A stretch of 61,503 nucleotides of DNA from Clostridiales bacterium (lineage in GTDB: Bacteria; Bacillota; Clostridia; Saccharofermentanales; Saccharofermentanaceae). Positions 1 through 9,219 of this stretch are shown piece after piece (the stretch's first letter is position 1; every line of letters begins with the position of its first letter). The stretch covers positions 1-61,503 of the forward strand of contig JAGCXQ010000040.1 in assembly GCA_017961235.1 (NCBI GenBank), in the 5' to 3' direction. Both the position numbers and the translations under genes were made by a program. Below the pieces are notes generated by a model. It was not told the DNA's origin and ran no database searches. It saw only the letters and a list, made by a program, of their open reading frames with translations.

Positions 1-1347
1 ACAGGTCCTCTGGTCGCGCTCGGATGCGCCATGATGCGTGTATGTAACCTTGATACCTGCCCCTTCGGTGTTGCGACACAGAACCCGAAGCTTCGTGCAA
101 AGTTCGAAGGTAAGCCGGAGTATGTTGTCAACTTCATGCGCTTCATCGCTGAAGAACTCCGTGAGATCATGGCACAGCTCGGTTTCCGTACGATCGATGA
201 GATGGTCGGAAGATCCGATATGCTCCGTGTAAATAAAGCGATCAAGTTCTGGAAATCCACAGGCATCGATCTTTCTTCGATCCTTTATCGTCCGCAGCTG
301 GATTCGACTGTTATTACACATCACACGGCAGCTCAGAATCATAAGCTGGAAGAGACACTCGACTACAAGGTCCTGATCCCGCTTTCCGAGCCGGCGCTGA
401 ACGAGGGCAGAAAAGTCAGCCTGTCTCTTGAGATCCATAACACCGACCGTGCCGCAGGAACGCAGCTCGGATCTGCGATCACCCGTATCCATGGTGAAGA
501 GGGACTGCCGGAAGACTCCATCGATGTTCATTTCAGAGGATCCGCCGGCCAGAGCTTCGGTGCTTTTATACCGAAAGGATTAACACTCCGTCTGGAAGGC
601 GATGCAAACGACTATGTCGGAAAGGGCCTGTCCGGAGGAAAGATCGTCGTCAGAAAAGACAGGGAGGCTGCTTTCCGCTCGGAGGAAAACACCATCATCG
701 GAAACGTTGCCCTGTATGGTGCAACATCCGGTACAGCATATATCAGCGGTATTGCAGGTGAGCGTTTCTGCGTAAGAAACAGTGGTGCGACAGCGGTCGT
801 CGAGGGTGTCGGTGATCACGGATGTGAGTATATGACCGGCGGACGCGCGATCGTCTTAGGACCGACCGGCAGAAACTTCGCTGCAGGTATGTCCGGCGGT
901 ATCGCATATGTCTATGACAGCAACGGTGATTTTGCCGTAAGATGCAACAAGGAGATGGTAGAACTCCTGCCGCTGTCCGATCCTTCCGAGATCGAGTTCG
1001 TAAGAGAACAGATCAGCGCACATGTAAGAGCGACAGAGAGCACCTATGCTGAGCATATCCTTCAGAATTTCGATGATCTGATCGGACGCTTCGTCAAAGT
1101 GCTGCCGTATGATTATGCGAAGTATAACGAGAAGCTTGCTGAAGTCGAGAAGCAGGGCTATGAAGGTGAGGAAGCCCGCATGATGGCATTCGAGCTGGCA
1201 ACCGGTAAGGTAAGTGCACCGATCCAGGTAGTCGAGGAAAAGAAACCTGCCGCAGTAAAAAAACCAGCTTCTGCAAAGAAGCCTGCTTCAAGTGCTAAAA
1301 AACCTTCCGTAAAGAAGACCGTCAAAGGAGGGAAGAAGAATGGGTAA
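1..1347 (+). CDS. gltB: Glutamate synthase large subunit, C-terminal part (5' truncated by window edge)
   Basis: The reading frame is open from base 1, so the gene begins outside the window. GltB makes glutamate from glutamine and 2-oxoglutarate together with GltD in the cytosol. Visible are the three cysteines of the 3Fe-4S cluster (C-x5-C-x4-C in the first 20 codons, followed by PFGVATQ, a GltB hallmark) and the glycine-rich beta-helix domain (repeated G-x-x-G-G, e.g. [11 protein letters not shown]). The last ~38 residues (from about base 1231) are a Lys/Pro/Ala-rich tail like histone H1, which is not part of canonical GltB. The stop overlaps the gltD start by 8 bases, implying translational coupling. 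Confidence 0.97.
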   Translation, partial: TGPLVALGCAMMRVCNLDTCPFGVATQNPKLRAKFEGKPEYVVNFMRFIAEELREIMAQLGFRTIDEMVGRSDMLRVNKAIKFWKSTGIDLSSILYRPQLDSTVITHHTAAQNHKLEETLDYKVLIPLSEPALNEGRKVSLSLEIHNTDRAAGTQLGSAITRIHGEEGLPEDSIDVHFRGSAGQSFGAFIPKGLTLRLEGDANDYVGKGLSGGKIVVRKDREAAFRSEENTIIGNVALYGATSGTAYISGIAGERFCVRNSGATAVVEGVGDHGCEYMTGGRAIVLGPTGRNFAAGMSGGIAYVYDSNGDFAVRCNKEMVELLPLSDPSEIEFVREQISAHVRATESTYAEHILQNFDDLIGRFVKVLPYDYAKYNEKLAEVEKQGYEGEEARMMAFELATGKVSAPIQVVEEKKPAAVKKPASAKKPASSAKKPSVKKTVKGGKKNG

Positions 1348-2851
1348 GAATACCGGATTTCTGGAGTACGAGAGAGCAATCGGGCCGGACCGTGACATCA
1401 AGGAACGAATCCGCGATTACAGAGAAGTGCATCAGATGTATCAGAGTGAAGAAGCGGCGAAGACCCAGGGCGCACGGTGCATGGACTGCGGCGTGCCGTT
1501 CTGCCAGACCGGTATGTTCCTGGGAAGAGGTGCCACAGGATGCCCTCTTAGCAACCTGGTCCCGGAATTTAACGATCTCCTGTATAAAGGCCATCTGGAA
1601 GATGCATACAGAAGACTCAGAAAGACAAACGGATTCCCGGAATTTACGGGACGTGTCTGTCCGGCGCTATGTGAAGGCGCATGCACCTGTGGTCACAGCT
1701 TTGCATCTACTTCGGTCCGTAATAACGAATGGTATCTGTCGGAGAGCGCATGGCAGAGCGGAAATATGAAGCCGCATGCTCCGAAAACAAGAACCGGGAA
1801 AAAGGTCGCCGTCATCGGATCCGGACCTTCCGGCCTTTCCTGTGCCGACCAGCTGAATCATGCCGGACACAGCGTCACTGTCTATGAGCGGGCGGACCGT
1901 CCGGGCGGACTTCTGATGTACGGAATCCCGAATATGAAGCTTGATAAACAGGTGATCCTCCGCCGCGTCAAACTGATGGAGGAGGAAGGCGTCACGTTCA
2001 AGTGCGGAGTGGATGTCGGACATGACATCACGGTCGAAGAGATCCGGAGCAGTTTCGATGCGGTCGTTCTCTGCTGCGGCGCGACGAAACCGAGAAACCT
2101 CGTTGTCGAGGGAAGAGAACTTAAGGGCATCCATTTCGCGGTGGATTATCTTAGGACCAACACACAGGCGCTTTTTGCGAAGAATCACTTCGATAAGGAA
2201 GGCCCGGCACCGGATCTTCAGATCTCAGCAAAGGGAAAACACGTCGTTATCATCGGTGGCGGCGATACCGGAACAGACTGCTCCGCAACTGCGGTACGTC
2301 AGGGCGCAAAGAGCGTGACCCAGCTCGAGATCATGGGACCTCTGCCGGAGACCCGCGCAGCGAATAACCCATGGCCGGAGTATCCGTTCGTAAAGAAAAC
2401 GGATTACGGACAGGAGGAAGTGGCGGCCGTCTATGGAGAGGATCCGCGTAAGTACTTCATGTCCACCGAGAAGTTCATCGGGGATGCCAAAGGAAATGTG
2501 AAGAAACTGCAGGTCGTGGAAGTGTCCTGGCAGAAAGACGGTAAATCGGGAAGAATGATCCCTGTACCGATCGACTCGACAAGACGAACGATCGATGCGG
2601 ATCTCGTGATCCTGGCGATGGGATTCCTCGGACCGGAGGACACGATCCCGTCGGAACTGAAGCTTGACCGTGACGGAAGGTCAAATGTGGCCGCCGAGTT
2701 CGGAAAATTCCAGACAAATGTGGAAGGTGTCTTTGCCGCAGGCGATATGAGAAGAGGACAGTCTCTTGTCGTATGGGCGCTGACGGAAGGAAGAGGCGCA
2801 GCAAGAGAGTGCGATAAGTACCTTCGCGGCGGACATGGAGTTCTGGCATAA
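1340..2851 (+). CDS. gltD: Glutamate synthase [NADPH] small subunit
   Basis: 503 aa, normal family length. It passes electrons from NADPH through FAD and two 4Fe-4S clusters to GltB. N-terminal cysteines are seen in CMDCGVPFC (about residues 47-55), GCPLSN and the later [12 protein letters not shown]. Two Rossmann motifs follow: [11 protein letters not shown] near residue 155 (FAD) and [12 protein letters not shown] near residue 300 (NADPH). The start at 1340 is preceded by a strong AAAGGAGGG site inside the gltB tail, and the genes overlap. A hairpin just after the stop ends the operon. Confidence 0.97.
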   Translation: MGKNTGFLEYERAIGPDRDIKERIRDYREVHQMYQSEEAAKTQGARCMDCGVPFCQTGMFLGRGATGCPLSNLVPEFNDLLYKGHLEDAYRRLRKTNGFPEFTGRVCPALCEGACTCGHSFASTSVRNNEWYLSESAWQSGNMKPHAPKTRTGKKVAVIGSGPSGLSCADQLNHAGHSVTVYERADRPGGLLMYGIPNMKLDKQVILRRVKLMEEEGVTFKCGVDVGHDITVEEIRSSFDAVVLCCGATKPRNLVVEGRELKGIHFAVDYLRTNTQALFAKNHFDKEGPAPDLQISAKGKHVVIIGGGDTGTDCSATAVRQGAKSVTQLEIMGPLPETRAANNPWPEYPFVKKTDYGQEEVAAVYGEDPRKYFMSTEKFIGDAKGNVKKLQVVEVSWQKDGKSGRMIPVPIDSTRRTIDADLVILAMGFLGPEDTIPSELKLDRDGRSNVAAEFGKFQTNVEGVFAAGDMRRGQSLVVWALTEGRGAARECDKYLRGGHGVLA

Positions 2852-2880
2852 ATCATAGACTGAACACTAAATAGTAAAAA

Positions 2881-2925
2881 AATCAGCTGCCTCGTTTTAT
2901 CGGGGCAGCTGATTTTGTTTTCTAT
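2881..2925. terminator. Bidirectional terminator between gltD and the SPFH gene
   Basis: An 11-bp stem (2881-2891 with 2904-2914; arm AATCAGCTGCC) is flanked by an A-run on the left and a T-rich stretch on the right. It can therefore stop transcription from both convergent genes. Confidence 0.85.
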
Positions 2926-2938
2926 GCTTATTTATCTC

Positions 2939-3994
2939 TTATCCTTCCGTCGGTGCCGGTGTAGGTGTCGGCGCAGGGGTCGGAGTCGGCGTGGTATCTG
3001 CCTTTTCCTTGCTGCCGGAGGACGGGGTCTGGGAATCCGGTGAGATCAGGATCGATGTCATGGCATCATTTCCGACGATCGTGGTCGGGAGCTTACCATC
3101 CCATCTCTCGTAGTATTTGCTCTTAAGTACGTTCTCATCGATGGAGTCGGAGATCGCCTTGTTGGCGTCTGCTTCTGCCTGTGCCTCGATGACCTTGGCA
3201 TCTGCTTTTGCCTGTGCGTTTGTCTTCGTTACAGCTGCATCTGCTTCCGCTTTCTCGATGTTCTTCTTGTTTTCGATCTGCTGCGTCTCATAGTCGATCT
3301 GTGCCTGCTGTTTCTTCGCGATCTTCTCATCGTACTCGGCATCGAAGGATGCATCATTGATGACGACCTTGTTTACATAAACGACGCCTTCGCCGTACTT
3401 CTCATCGAGGGACTTCTGGATATTATCCTTTGCTTTCGGCTCGATGATCGAGCGGTTCGTACAGTCATTCGGGGAGAGTGTTTTTGACGTGGTCTTAATC
3501 GCGGAAGCAACCAGAGATTCACTTACCAGACCGGCTTCGTAGTTCGTAACATTCGCATAGATCCAAGCGGACTTCTGCGGATTGATCTGATAGGTGACCG
3601 TGATGCCCTGGAACATGACGGTGTTTCTCTCCGAGGTCTCGGAAGAGATGGAGTTGTCATTGAATTTGATGTCCTGCTGCTTGTTGTTGACCAGTACGAT
3701 CTCCTGGATGAACGGGATCTTGAAGTTAAATCCGTTGTTCAGTGTCTGTTCTTCGACCTGTCCGAAGGTAACCCGTACACCGGTATATCCTGTCGGGATA
3801 ATGGTGAATGCGTAGGAAAACAGGAAACTTACAAGTCCGAGGCCGCCGAGAAGAGCGACGAGCTTCTTATTGAGCGGTACTTTTTTTACGCCCTGTACCG
3901 AAGTGCTTGCGGAATCAAATGATTTCTTTGCGACGATAGCGATCGCGCCGAGAATCAGAATGATACCTAATACACGAAAAATCATATTCAGCAT
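2939..3994 (-). CDS. SPFH/band-7 (prohibitin/HflC-like) membrane protein
   Basis: 351 aa. Two hydrophobic segments lie near residues 5-22 and 45-66, followed by a typical SPFH start (IPTGYTGVRVTFGQV). Residues about 225-285 form an Ala/Lys/Glu/Gln coiled coil (KAEADAAVTKTNAQAKADAK), as in stomatins and flotillins that oligomerise on membranes. The C-terminus is a Pro/Thr-rich tail of PTPTPAP repeats. Likely role is membrane-domain scaffolding or protease modulation; the partner is unknown. A good AAGGAGG site precedes the ATG (read on the minus strand). It is monocistronic and convergent with gltD. Confidence 0.88.
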   Translation of the reverse strand: MLNMIFRVLGIILILGAIAIVAKKSFDSASTSVQGVKKVPLNKKLVALLGGLGLVSFLFSYAFTIIPTGYTGVRVTFGQVEEQTLNNGFNFKIPFIQEIVLVNNKQQDIKFNDNSISSETSERNTVMFQGITVTYQINPQKSAWIYANVTNYEAGLVSESLVASAIKTTSKTLSPNDCTNRSIIEPKAKDNIQKSLDEKYGEGVVYVNKVVINDASFDAEYDEKIAKKQQAQIDYETQQIENKKNIEKAEADAAVTKTNAQAKADAKVIEAQAEADANKAISDSIDENVLKSKYYERWDGKLPTTIVGNDAMTSILISPDSQTPSSGSKEKADTTPTPTPAPTPTPAPTEG

Positions 3995-4076
3995 TTTCTT
4001 TTCCTCCTTAAAACATCCGTATGTGCTTTCTGTTGAGATGTATTATAGCCTATCCGAAGAATGTTGGAAAAGGATG

Positions 4077-4122
4077 TTGACAGTAAAAATCATATGAGTA
4101 TAATTGTTAGTGTCCTAACAAT
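4077..4122 (+). promoter_or_regulatory. marR-ABC promoter with overlapping MarR-type operator
   Basis: Consensus sigma-A promoter: TTGACA at 4077-4082, 16-bp spacer, TATAAT at 4099-4104. A perfect 8-bp inverted repeat, ATTGTTAG-TGTC-CTAACAAT (4103-4122), overlaps the -10 box and the start site. This is where an autorepressing MarR protein would bind. Confidence 0.85.
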
Positions 4123-4179
4123 TATTTTGGGAGGGCGTTTTATTTTGTCCGTTTATTGGGATAGAAGCGAGCGTACACT

Positions 4180-4668
4180 ATGTATTGTAAGAAGAATACA
4201 TCTCAAAAATCATCCGGCTGGGGGGATCATATCGGTCCTTATGTACGGCATCTCAGTAAGTCGATCCGTCTTTCGATCGATGAGGCGCTGGACCAGGAGT
4301 TTTCCGCGACCGGCGAGACGAGACTGACATCGGTGCAGGCGCATGTGATGGGATATCTCAATATGCAGGATGAGCTCGGAAATACCGTATATCAGAAAGA
4401 TATCGAGCAGGAGTTCCATATCCAGAGGAGTACGGCGACGGGGATCTTAAAACTCCTTGAACAGCGAGGTTCGATACGCCGTGTAAGCGAAGAAAAGGAT
4501 GCAAGACTGAAGCGGATCGAAGTGACAGAGAAGGCGAGACTTGCAAAAAAGCGCGTGGACTCCACGATCGAGAGTGTCGAGCAGAAACTGGTCCGCGGCC
4601 TGACAGAAAAAGATATTAAGACATATATAGAACTGACAGAAAAAATGAGAAGGAATTTGGAAGAATGA
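4180..4668 (+). CDS. MarR family transcriptional regulator
   Basis: 162 aa. Winged-helix MarR fold: the DNA-recognition helix lies in QKDIEQEFHIQRSTATGILK and the wing in RVSEEKDARLKRIEVTEKA. An in-frame stop at 4162 leaves ATG 4180 as the only good start, although its Shine-Dalgarno site is weak. The stop overlaps the next ABC gene (ATGA), so regulator and exporter form one operon. With the palindrome over its own promoter, the simplest reading is a ligand-released repressor of the exporter. Confidence 0.92.
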   Translation: MYCKKNTSQKSSGWGDHIGPYVRHLSKSIRLSIDEALDQEFSATGETRLTSVQAHVMGYLNMQDELGNTVYQKDIEQEFHIQRSTATGILKLLEQRGSIRRVSEEKDARLKRIEVTEKARLAKKRVDSTIESVEQKLVRGLTEKDIKTYIELTEKMRRNLEE

Positions 4669-6392
4669 TTACAAGATTACTTAAATCAGTGCGGGAATAC
4701 AAGAAACCGTCCATACTGGCTCCGGTCCTGGTTTCCTGCGAAGTTGTGATGGAAGTTCTGATGCCTCTTCTGATGTCGAAACTGATCGATAAAGGAATCG
4801 AGAAGGGCGATATGAACTACGTCTGGTGGATGGGAACACTGCTTCTGGTATGCATGTTCATCTCCATGGCATTCGGAGCTCTGTCCGGAAGAGAAGCAGC
4901 AAAGGCGAGCGCAGGCTTTGCGAAGAACCTGAGACACGACATGTTCCATAATCTGCAGACGTTCTCGTTCTCGAACATCGATAAGTTTAAGACCAGCAGT
5001 ATCATCACGAGACTGACGACGGACGTAACGAATGTCCAGAACGCATACCAGATGGTGATCCGTATCGCGGTCAGAGCGCCGATCATGCTGATCTTTGCTA
5101 TGTGCGCCAGTTTCTATCTGAATGCGAAAGTGGCCCTGATCCTTCTGGGTATCGCACCGGTTCTTCTGCTCGGACTGATCATCGTATTCCGCTATGCACA
5201 TCCGATCTTCGTCCGCATGTTCAAGAAATTCGATGTCATGAACAATGTCGTTCAGGAAAATGTCCGCGGTATCCGTGTCGTAAAGTCTTTCGTCAGAGAA
5301 GAACACGAGATCGGAAAATTCACGGAAGTAAATAACAGCATCCGTAATGATGCAGTCAAGGCGGAGCGTGCGATCAACTTCAACGGCCCGCTGATGATGG
5401 CCAGTGTCTATACGGCGATGCTTCTGATCTCCTGGGTAGGCGCCAAGCTTGTCGTTAACAATGAGATGACGACCGGTCAGCTGACATCGATGTTTTCCTA
5501 CACCATGCAGATCCTGATGAGCCTGATGATGGTATCCATGATCATCGTTATGCTGGTCATCTCCAAGACCTCTGCCGAGCGTATTTCCGAGCTTCTTGAT
5601 GAGACGCCGGATATCACGAACCCGGAAAATCCGGTGATGGAAGTAAAAGACGGATCGATCGATTTCGATCATGTTTACTTCAGTTATTCGAAGAATAAAG
5701 AGAAGAGCTGCCTTATGGACTTTGATATCCATATCAATTCCGGCGAGACCATCGGTATCATCGGCGGTACCGGAAGCGGTAAGTCTTCTTTCGTACAGCT
5801 GATCCCGCGGCTTTATGATGCAACAGATGGAGACATCAAGGTCGGCGGCGTCGATGTAAGAAATTATGACCTCGATGTTATCCGTGACAACGTCGCGATG
5901 GTGCTTCAGAAGAACGTTCTCTTCTCCGGAACGATCAAGGAAAATCTCCGCTGGGGTAATCCGAACGCGACCGATGAAGAGATGATCGAAGCATGTAAGA
6001 TCGCGCAGGCAGACTCGTTTATCAGTGCTTTTCCGGATGGATATGACACCTATATCGAGCAGGGCGGAACTAACGTATCCGGCGGTCAGAAGCAGAGACT
6101 CTGTATTGCCAGAGCACTTCTGAAAAAACCGAAGATCCTGATCCTCGATGACTCTACAAGCGCCGTCGATACAGCGACAGATGCGCAGATACAGAAAGGC
6201 TTTGCCGAGTATATCCCGGGAACGACCAAGCTGATCATCGCGCAGCGTATCTCATCTGTCGAGAATGCCGACCGGATTATCGTTATCGATAACGGCAAGA
6301 TCAATGCGATCGGAACGCATGAAGAACTTCTGAAGAATAATGAGATTTATAAAGAAGTCTATGAATCCCAGAAGAAGGGAGGTGATCAGTAA
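4665..6392 (+). CDS. ABC exporter subunit A (TMD-NBD half-transporter, degenerate ATPase site)
   Basis: 575 aa. Six-helix exporter domain in the first ~310 residues, then an ATPase domain. Walker A is GGTGSGKSS near residue 366, the signature is VSGGQKQR near 469, and Walker B is ILILDDSTSAVD. The catalytic Glu after Walker B is Asp, which is the mark of the degenerate site in heterodimeric exporters such as TM287/288 and BmrCD. The gene overlaps marR upstream and the second half-transporter downstream. The substrate cannot be read; drug or lipid/peptide export is typical. Confidence 0.95.
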   Translation: MITRLLKSVREYKKPSILAPVLVSCEVVMEVLMPLLMSKLIDKGIEKGDMNYVWWMGTLLLVCMFISMAFGALSGREAAKASAGFAKNLRHDMFHNLQTFSFSNIDKFKTSSIITRLTTDVTNVQNAYQMVIRIAVRAPIMLIFAMCASFYLNAKVALILLGIAPVLLLGLIIVFRYAHPIFVRMFKKFDVMNNVVQENVRGIRVVKSFVREEHEIGKFTEVNNSIRNDAVKAERAINFNGPLMMASVYTAMLLISWVGAKLVVNNEMTTGQLTSMFSYTMQILMSLMMVSMIIVMLVISKTSAERISELLDETPDITNPENPVMEVKDGSIDFDHVYFSYSKNKEKSCLMDFDIHINSGETIGIIGGTGSGKSSFVQLIPRLYDATDGDIKVGGVDVRNYDLDVIRDNVAMVLQKNVLFSGTIKENLRWGNPNATDEEMIEACKIAQADSFISAFPDGYDTYIEQGGTNVSGGQKQRLCIARALLKKPKILILDDSTSAVDTATDAQIQKGFAEYIPGTTKLIIAQRISSVENADRIIVIDNGKINAIGTHEELLKNNEIYKEVYESQKKGGDQ

Positions 6393-8356
6393 TGCCGCCG
6401 CCGAGAGGAGCACGTCCGATGAATCGGGAGGACTTAAAGAAAAACCCGATCAATAAAGATCTGATCAAGAGACTCATGTCTTATCTGACAGGCAGATACA
6501 AGGTATTACTGGGCATCGTATTCCTTTGCATCGTAGTAACATCTGTTACTTCTGTACTGGGTAATATGTTCATCAGAAATCTGATCGACGATTATGTCGA
6601 GCCGCTTCTGATCAGTGGAGATAAGGATTTCTCGGGTCTTGCCAACTGGATCCGGACCGTCGCCATCATCTTCGGTTTTGGTGTAATGGCGAACCTTTTC
6701 CAGGGACAGATCATGGTGATCATCTCGAATAATGTACTCCGTAATGTTCGTGATGATATGTTCAGCCGCATGCAGAAACTGCCGATCTCCTATTTTGACA
6801 CGCATTCGCACGGCGATGTGATGAGTCACTACACCAACGATGTTGATACACTGCGTCAGATGATCTCGCAGAGTTTCCCGCAGATGGTATCCTCGGCGAT
6901 CACGATCGTTGCGACATTGATAGGTATGATCGTGACCTGCTGGCAGCTGACGATCATGGTCCTTATCGGAACATTTGCCATGATCTTCCTGATGGGTAAG
7001 ATCGGCGGCAAGAGCGCGAAGTATTTCATGAAGCAGCAGGCTTCTCTGGGTGATGTTAACGGTTACATCGAGGAGATGGTCAACGGACAGAAAGTCGTCA
7101 AGGTATTCACCTATGAGGACCGTTCGAAAGCTGCTTTTGATAAGAAGAACGAAGAACTCTGTGACAATGCAACCAAGGCGAACATCTTCGCCAACATCCT
7201 GATGCCGATCATGGGTAATATCGGTAACGTCCTGTATGTACTGGTCGCTTTTGTCGGAGGATTCCTGGCCATCAAGTGCGGCGTGTCTGCGATCTCCATC
7301 GGTGTCATCGCTTCCTTCCTGCAGCTGACAAAGGCATTCGTTATGCCGGTATCGCAGGTATCCCAGCAGATGAACTCGATCATCATGGCGATGGCCGGTG
7401 CTTCCCGTATCTTCAAACTCATGGATGAGAAGCCGGAGGCGGACGATGGATATGTGACACTCGTTCACTGCAAAAAAGAGGGCGATACCCTGACGGAAGT
7501 TCCTGAAGAGGAGGCGCTGTCCTTCAAGCGTGCACATGGCGGAAAAGAGACAGATGGCAAGACAGCATATGTCTGGGCATGGAAGCATCCTCACGGAGAT
7601 GGAACGCTGACATATAAAGAGGTCAGCGGTGATGTGCGTCTCTTCGATGTTGACTTCAGCTATGATGGCAAAAAGCAGGTCCTCTATGACGTATCGCTCT
7701 ATGCAAAGCCTGGCCAGAAGATCGCTTTTGTCGGTGCGACCGGTGCCGGTAAAACAACGATCACGAACCTGATCAACCGCTTCTACGATATTGCGGATGG
7801 TAAGATCCGTTATGATGATATCAATATCAATAAGATCAAGAAGGCTGACCTTCGTCATTCTCTGGGAATCGTTCTTCAGGATACGAACCTGTTTACCGGA
7901 TCCGTTATGGATAATATCCGTTACGGTAACCTGAAGGCGACTGATGAGGAGTGTATCGAGGCTGCCAAGCTTGCGAATGCACATGACTTCATAAGCAAGC
8001 TCCCGAAGGGCTATGATACTGTCCTGACATCCAACGGTGCGGAGCTGTCCCAGGGCCAGCGTCAGCTGATCGCGATCGCCCGTGCGGCGGTTGCTGATCC
8101 GCCGGTTATGATCCTTGACGAGGCGACATCCTCGATCGATACACGTACAGAGGCGATCGTACAGCGCGGTATGGATGCGCTGATGGAGAACCGTACGGTA
8201 TTCGTAATCGCACACCGTCTGTCCACCGTACAGAACAGTAAGGCGATCATGGTCCTTGAAAACGGCCACATCATCGAGCGCGGTGACCACGAATCCCTCA
8301 TCGCCGAAAAGGGTAAGTACTACCAGCTCTACACCGGTGCCTTCGAACTCGAATAA
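6392..8356 (+). CDS. ABC exporter subunit B (TMD-NBD half-transporter)
   Basis: 654 aa. Six-helix exporter domain, then an extra ~70-residue insert (about residues 345-420, Lys/Glu/His-rich) before the ATPase domain. Walker A is GATGAGKTT, Walker B is VMILDEATSSID with the normal catalytic Glu, and the signature is LSQGQRQ instead of LSGGQ. A changed signature here pairs with the changed Walker B of the partner, so the dimer should have one active and one degenerate ATP site. Start at 6392 (TAATG overlap) is supported by GGGAGGTGAT just upstream; the internal ATG at 6419 is less likely. Confidence 0.95.
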   Translation: MPPPRGARPMNREDLKKNPINKDLIKRLMSYLTGRYKVLLGIVFLCIVVTSVTSVLGNMFIRNLIDDYVEPLLISGDKDFSGLANWIRTVAIIFGFGVMANLFQGQIMVIISNNVLRNVRDDMFSRMQKLPISYFDTHSHGDVMSHYTNDVDTLRQMISQSFPQMVSSAITIVATLIGMIVTCWQLTIMVLIGTFAMIFLMGKIGGKSAKYFMKQQASLGDVNGYIEEMVNGQKVVKVFTYEDRSKAAFDKKNEELCDNATKANIFANILMPIMGNIGNVLYVLVAFVGGFLAIKCGVSAISIGVIASFLQLTKAFVMPVSQVSQQMNSIIMAMAGASRIFKLMDEKPEADDGYVTLVHCKKEGDTLTEVPEEEALSFKRAHGGKETDGKTAYVWAWKHPHGDGTLTYKEVSGDVRLFDVDFSYDGKKQVLYDVSLYAKPGQKIAFVGATGAGKTTITNLINRFYDIADGKIRYDDININKIKKADLRHSLGIVLQDTNLFTGSVMDNIRYGNLKATDEECIEAAKLANAHDFISKLPKGYDTVLTSNGAELSQGQRQLIAIARAAVADPPVMILDEATSSIDTRTEAIVQRGMDALMENRTVFVIAHRLSTVQNSKAIMVLENGHIIERGDHESLIAEKGKYYQLYTGAFELE

Positions 8357-8388
8357 TCGGTAAGTAAAACAAAAAAACGAAAAGGAAG

Positions 8389-8460
8389 GATCCGATTTCG
8401 ACACGCCTCCGCAGGGCTCGCCCGAGGACAGCGCGAGAAATCGGATCTTTCTATTATTTT
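8389..8460 (+). terminator. Long-armed terminator after the ABC operon
   Basis: Arms GATCCGATTTC (8389-8399) and GAAATCGGATC (8437-8447) pair over 11 bp. They enclose 37 bases that can fold further (CCTC with GAGG, GGG with CCC), followed by TTTCTATTATTTT. The large structured loop is unusual for a simple terminator. Confidence 0.7.
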
Positions 8461-8477
8461 AGTCATGAATTTTTGTC

Positions 8478-8560
8478 TTGATATTCTCAAACGTCATGAT
8501 AGAATTATTGTATGTTAGGGCGAAAAGCCCACATGAAACGGAAACAAGGGGTTGTTTTTT
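8478..8560 (+). promoter_or_regulatory. Promoter and hairpin leader of the zinc-ribbon gene
   Basis: TTGATA (8478-8483), 16-bp spacer, TAGAAT (8500-8505). The short leader has a GGGC-gaaaa-GCCC hairpin and then AACAA-GGGG-TTGTT followed by more T residues (8543-8560). The second hairpin would hold the only purine-rich ribosome-binding stretch in its loop. Confidence 0.5.
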
Positions 8561-8566
8561 AGTAGT

Positions 8567-9085
8567 ATGCCAACAATTATCAGAGACAAAAAAGTTGAGA
8601 ATCGCGGACGAAAGGTCAAGGATATTAAGGATGAGAGATTTGGTCATCTGGTCGCGATCGAAGAGACACCGGAACGCTTTAATGGCAAAGTGATCTGGCT
8701 GTGCCGCTGTGACTGCGGAAATACGATCAAGATCACATCCCACCGTCTTCTTCATACAGAGATCAGTAACTGCTTTGATGAGAACTGTCCGTATCGTGAT
8801 ACCACCAGAAAAGTGCTGAAGGAAGAGGACTTTTCCGGAGAGACACGCCGCTGTTCTTCTGCGATGGAAGATATTACCGGACAGGTGTTCGGTGAGCTTA
8901 CAGCTGTCAAGATGACAGGCATAAAGAGCGGCAAGAATCTGCAGTGGTTCTGTAAGTGCAGCTGCGGTCGTGAGATCAAAGCCTTCGAGCGTGATCTTAT
9001 CCGCGGGATCAAAACCGATTGCGGTTCTACACGTCATCGTCCGGGTATGCCTCGAATTGCACAGAAAAACACGAAAAAGGCGTAA
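8567..9085 (+). CDS. Small protein with two C-x-C-x-C-G zinc-ribbon-like modules
   Basis: 172 aa from ATG 8567; a TTG at 8552 would add five residues but sits too close to the purine tract. Two repeated units each read roughly FG-x-L-x-A-(x)n-W-x-C-x-C-x-C-G: FGHLVAIEE...WLCRCDCGN and FGELTAVKM...WFCKCSCGRE. This module is common at the N-terminus of phage HNH/AP2-type nucleases and related proteins, but no nuclease domain follows here. DNA or RNA binding is inferred only. The tail is basic (RIAQKNTKKA). It is flanked by its own promoter and stands alone. Confidence 0.75.
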   Translation: MPTIIRDKKVENRGRKVKDIKDERFGHLVAIEETPERFNGKVIWLCRCDCGNTIKITSHRLLHTEISNCFDENCPYRDTTRKVLKEEDFSGETRRCSSAMEDITGQVFGELTAVKMTGIKSGKNLQWFCKCSCGREIKAFERDLIRGIKTDCGSTRHRPGMPRIAQKNTKKA

Positions 9086-9157
9086 CCCTTTATAGACATT
9101 TTGCCGACCGGGTCATAAAAAAAACCAAAATCGGGCAGAAAAAATCGTAGAAAAGTA

Positions 9158-9186
9158 TTTTCAAGAAAACAGTGTAAGTGTAAAAT
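9158..9186 (+). promoter_or_regulatory. Probable glmM promoter
   Basis: TTTTCA (9158-9163), exactly 17 bases, TAAAAT (9181-9186). The ATG of the mutase gene follows 33 bases later behind a TGGAGGAA ribosome-binding site. Confidence 0.5.
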
Positions 9187-9219
9187 TTTTACAGTAATAC
9201 ATACTGGAGGAAATTTTCT

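Noticed and set aside
4061..4327. 88-codon frame overlapping the marR start
   Set aside because: It begins before the promoter -10 box and has no homology; marR starts at 4180.
6506..8404. 632-codon minus-strand open frame opposite the second ABC gene
   Set aside because: Translation is rich in Asp/His/Arg with no domain logic, and the plus strand is clearly an ABC transporter. A shadow frame.
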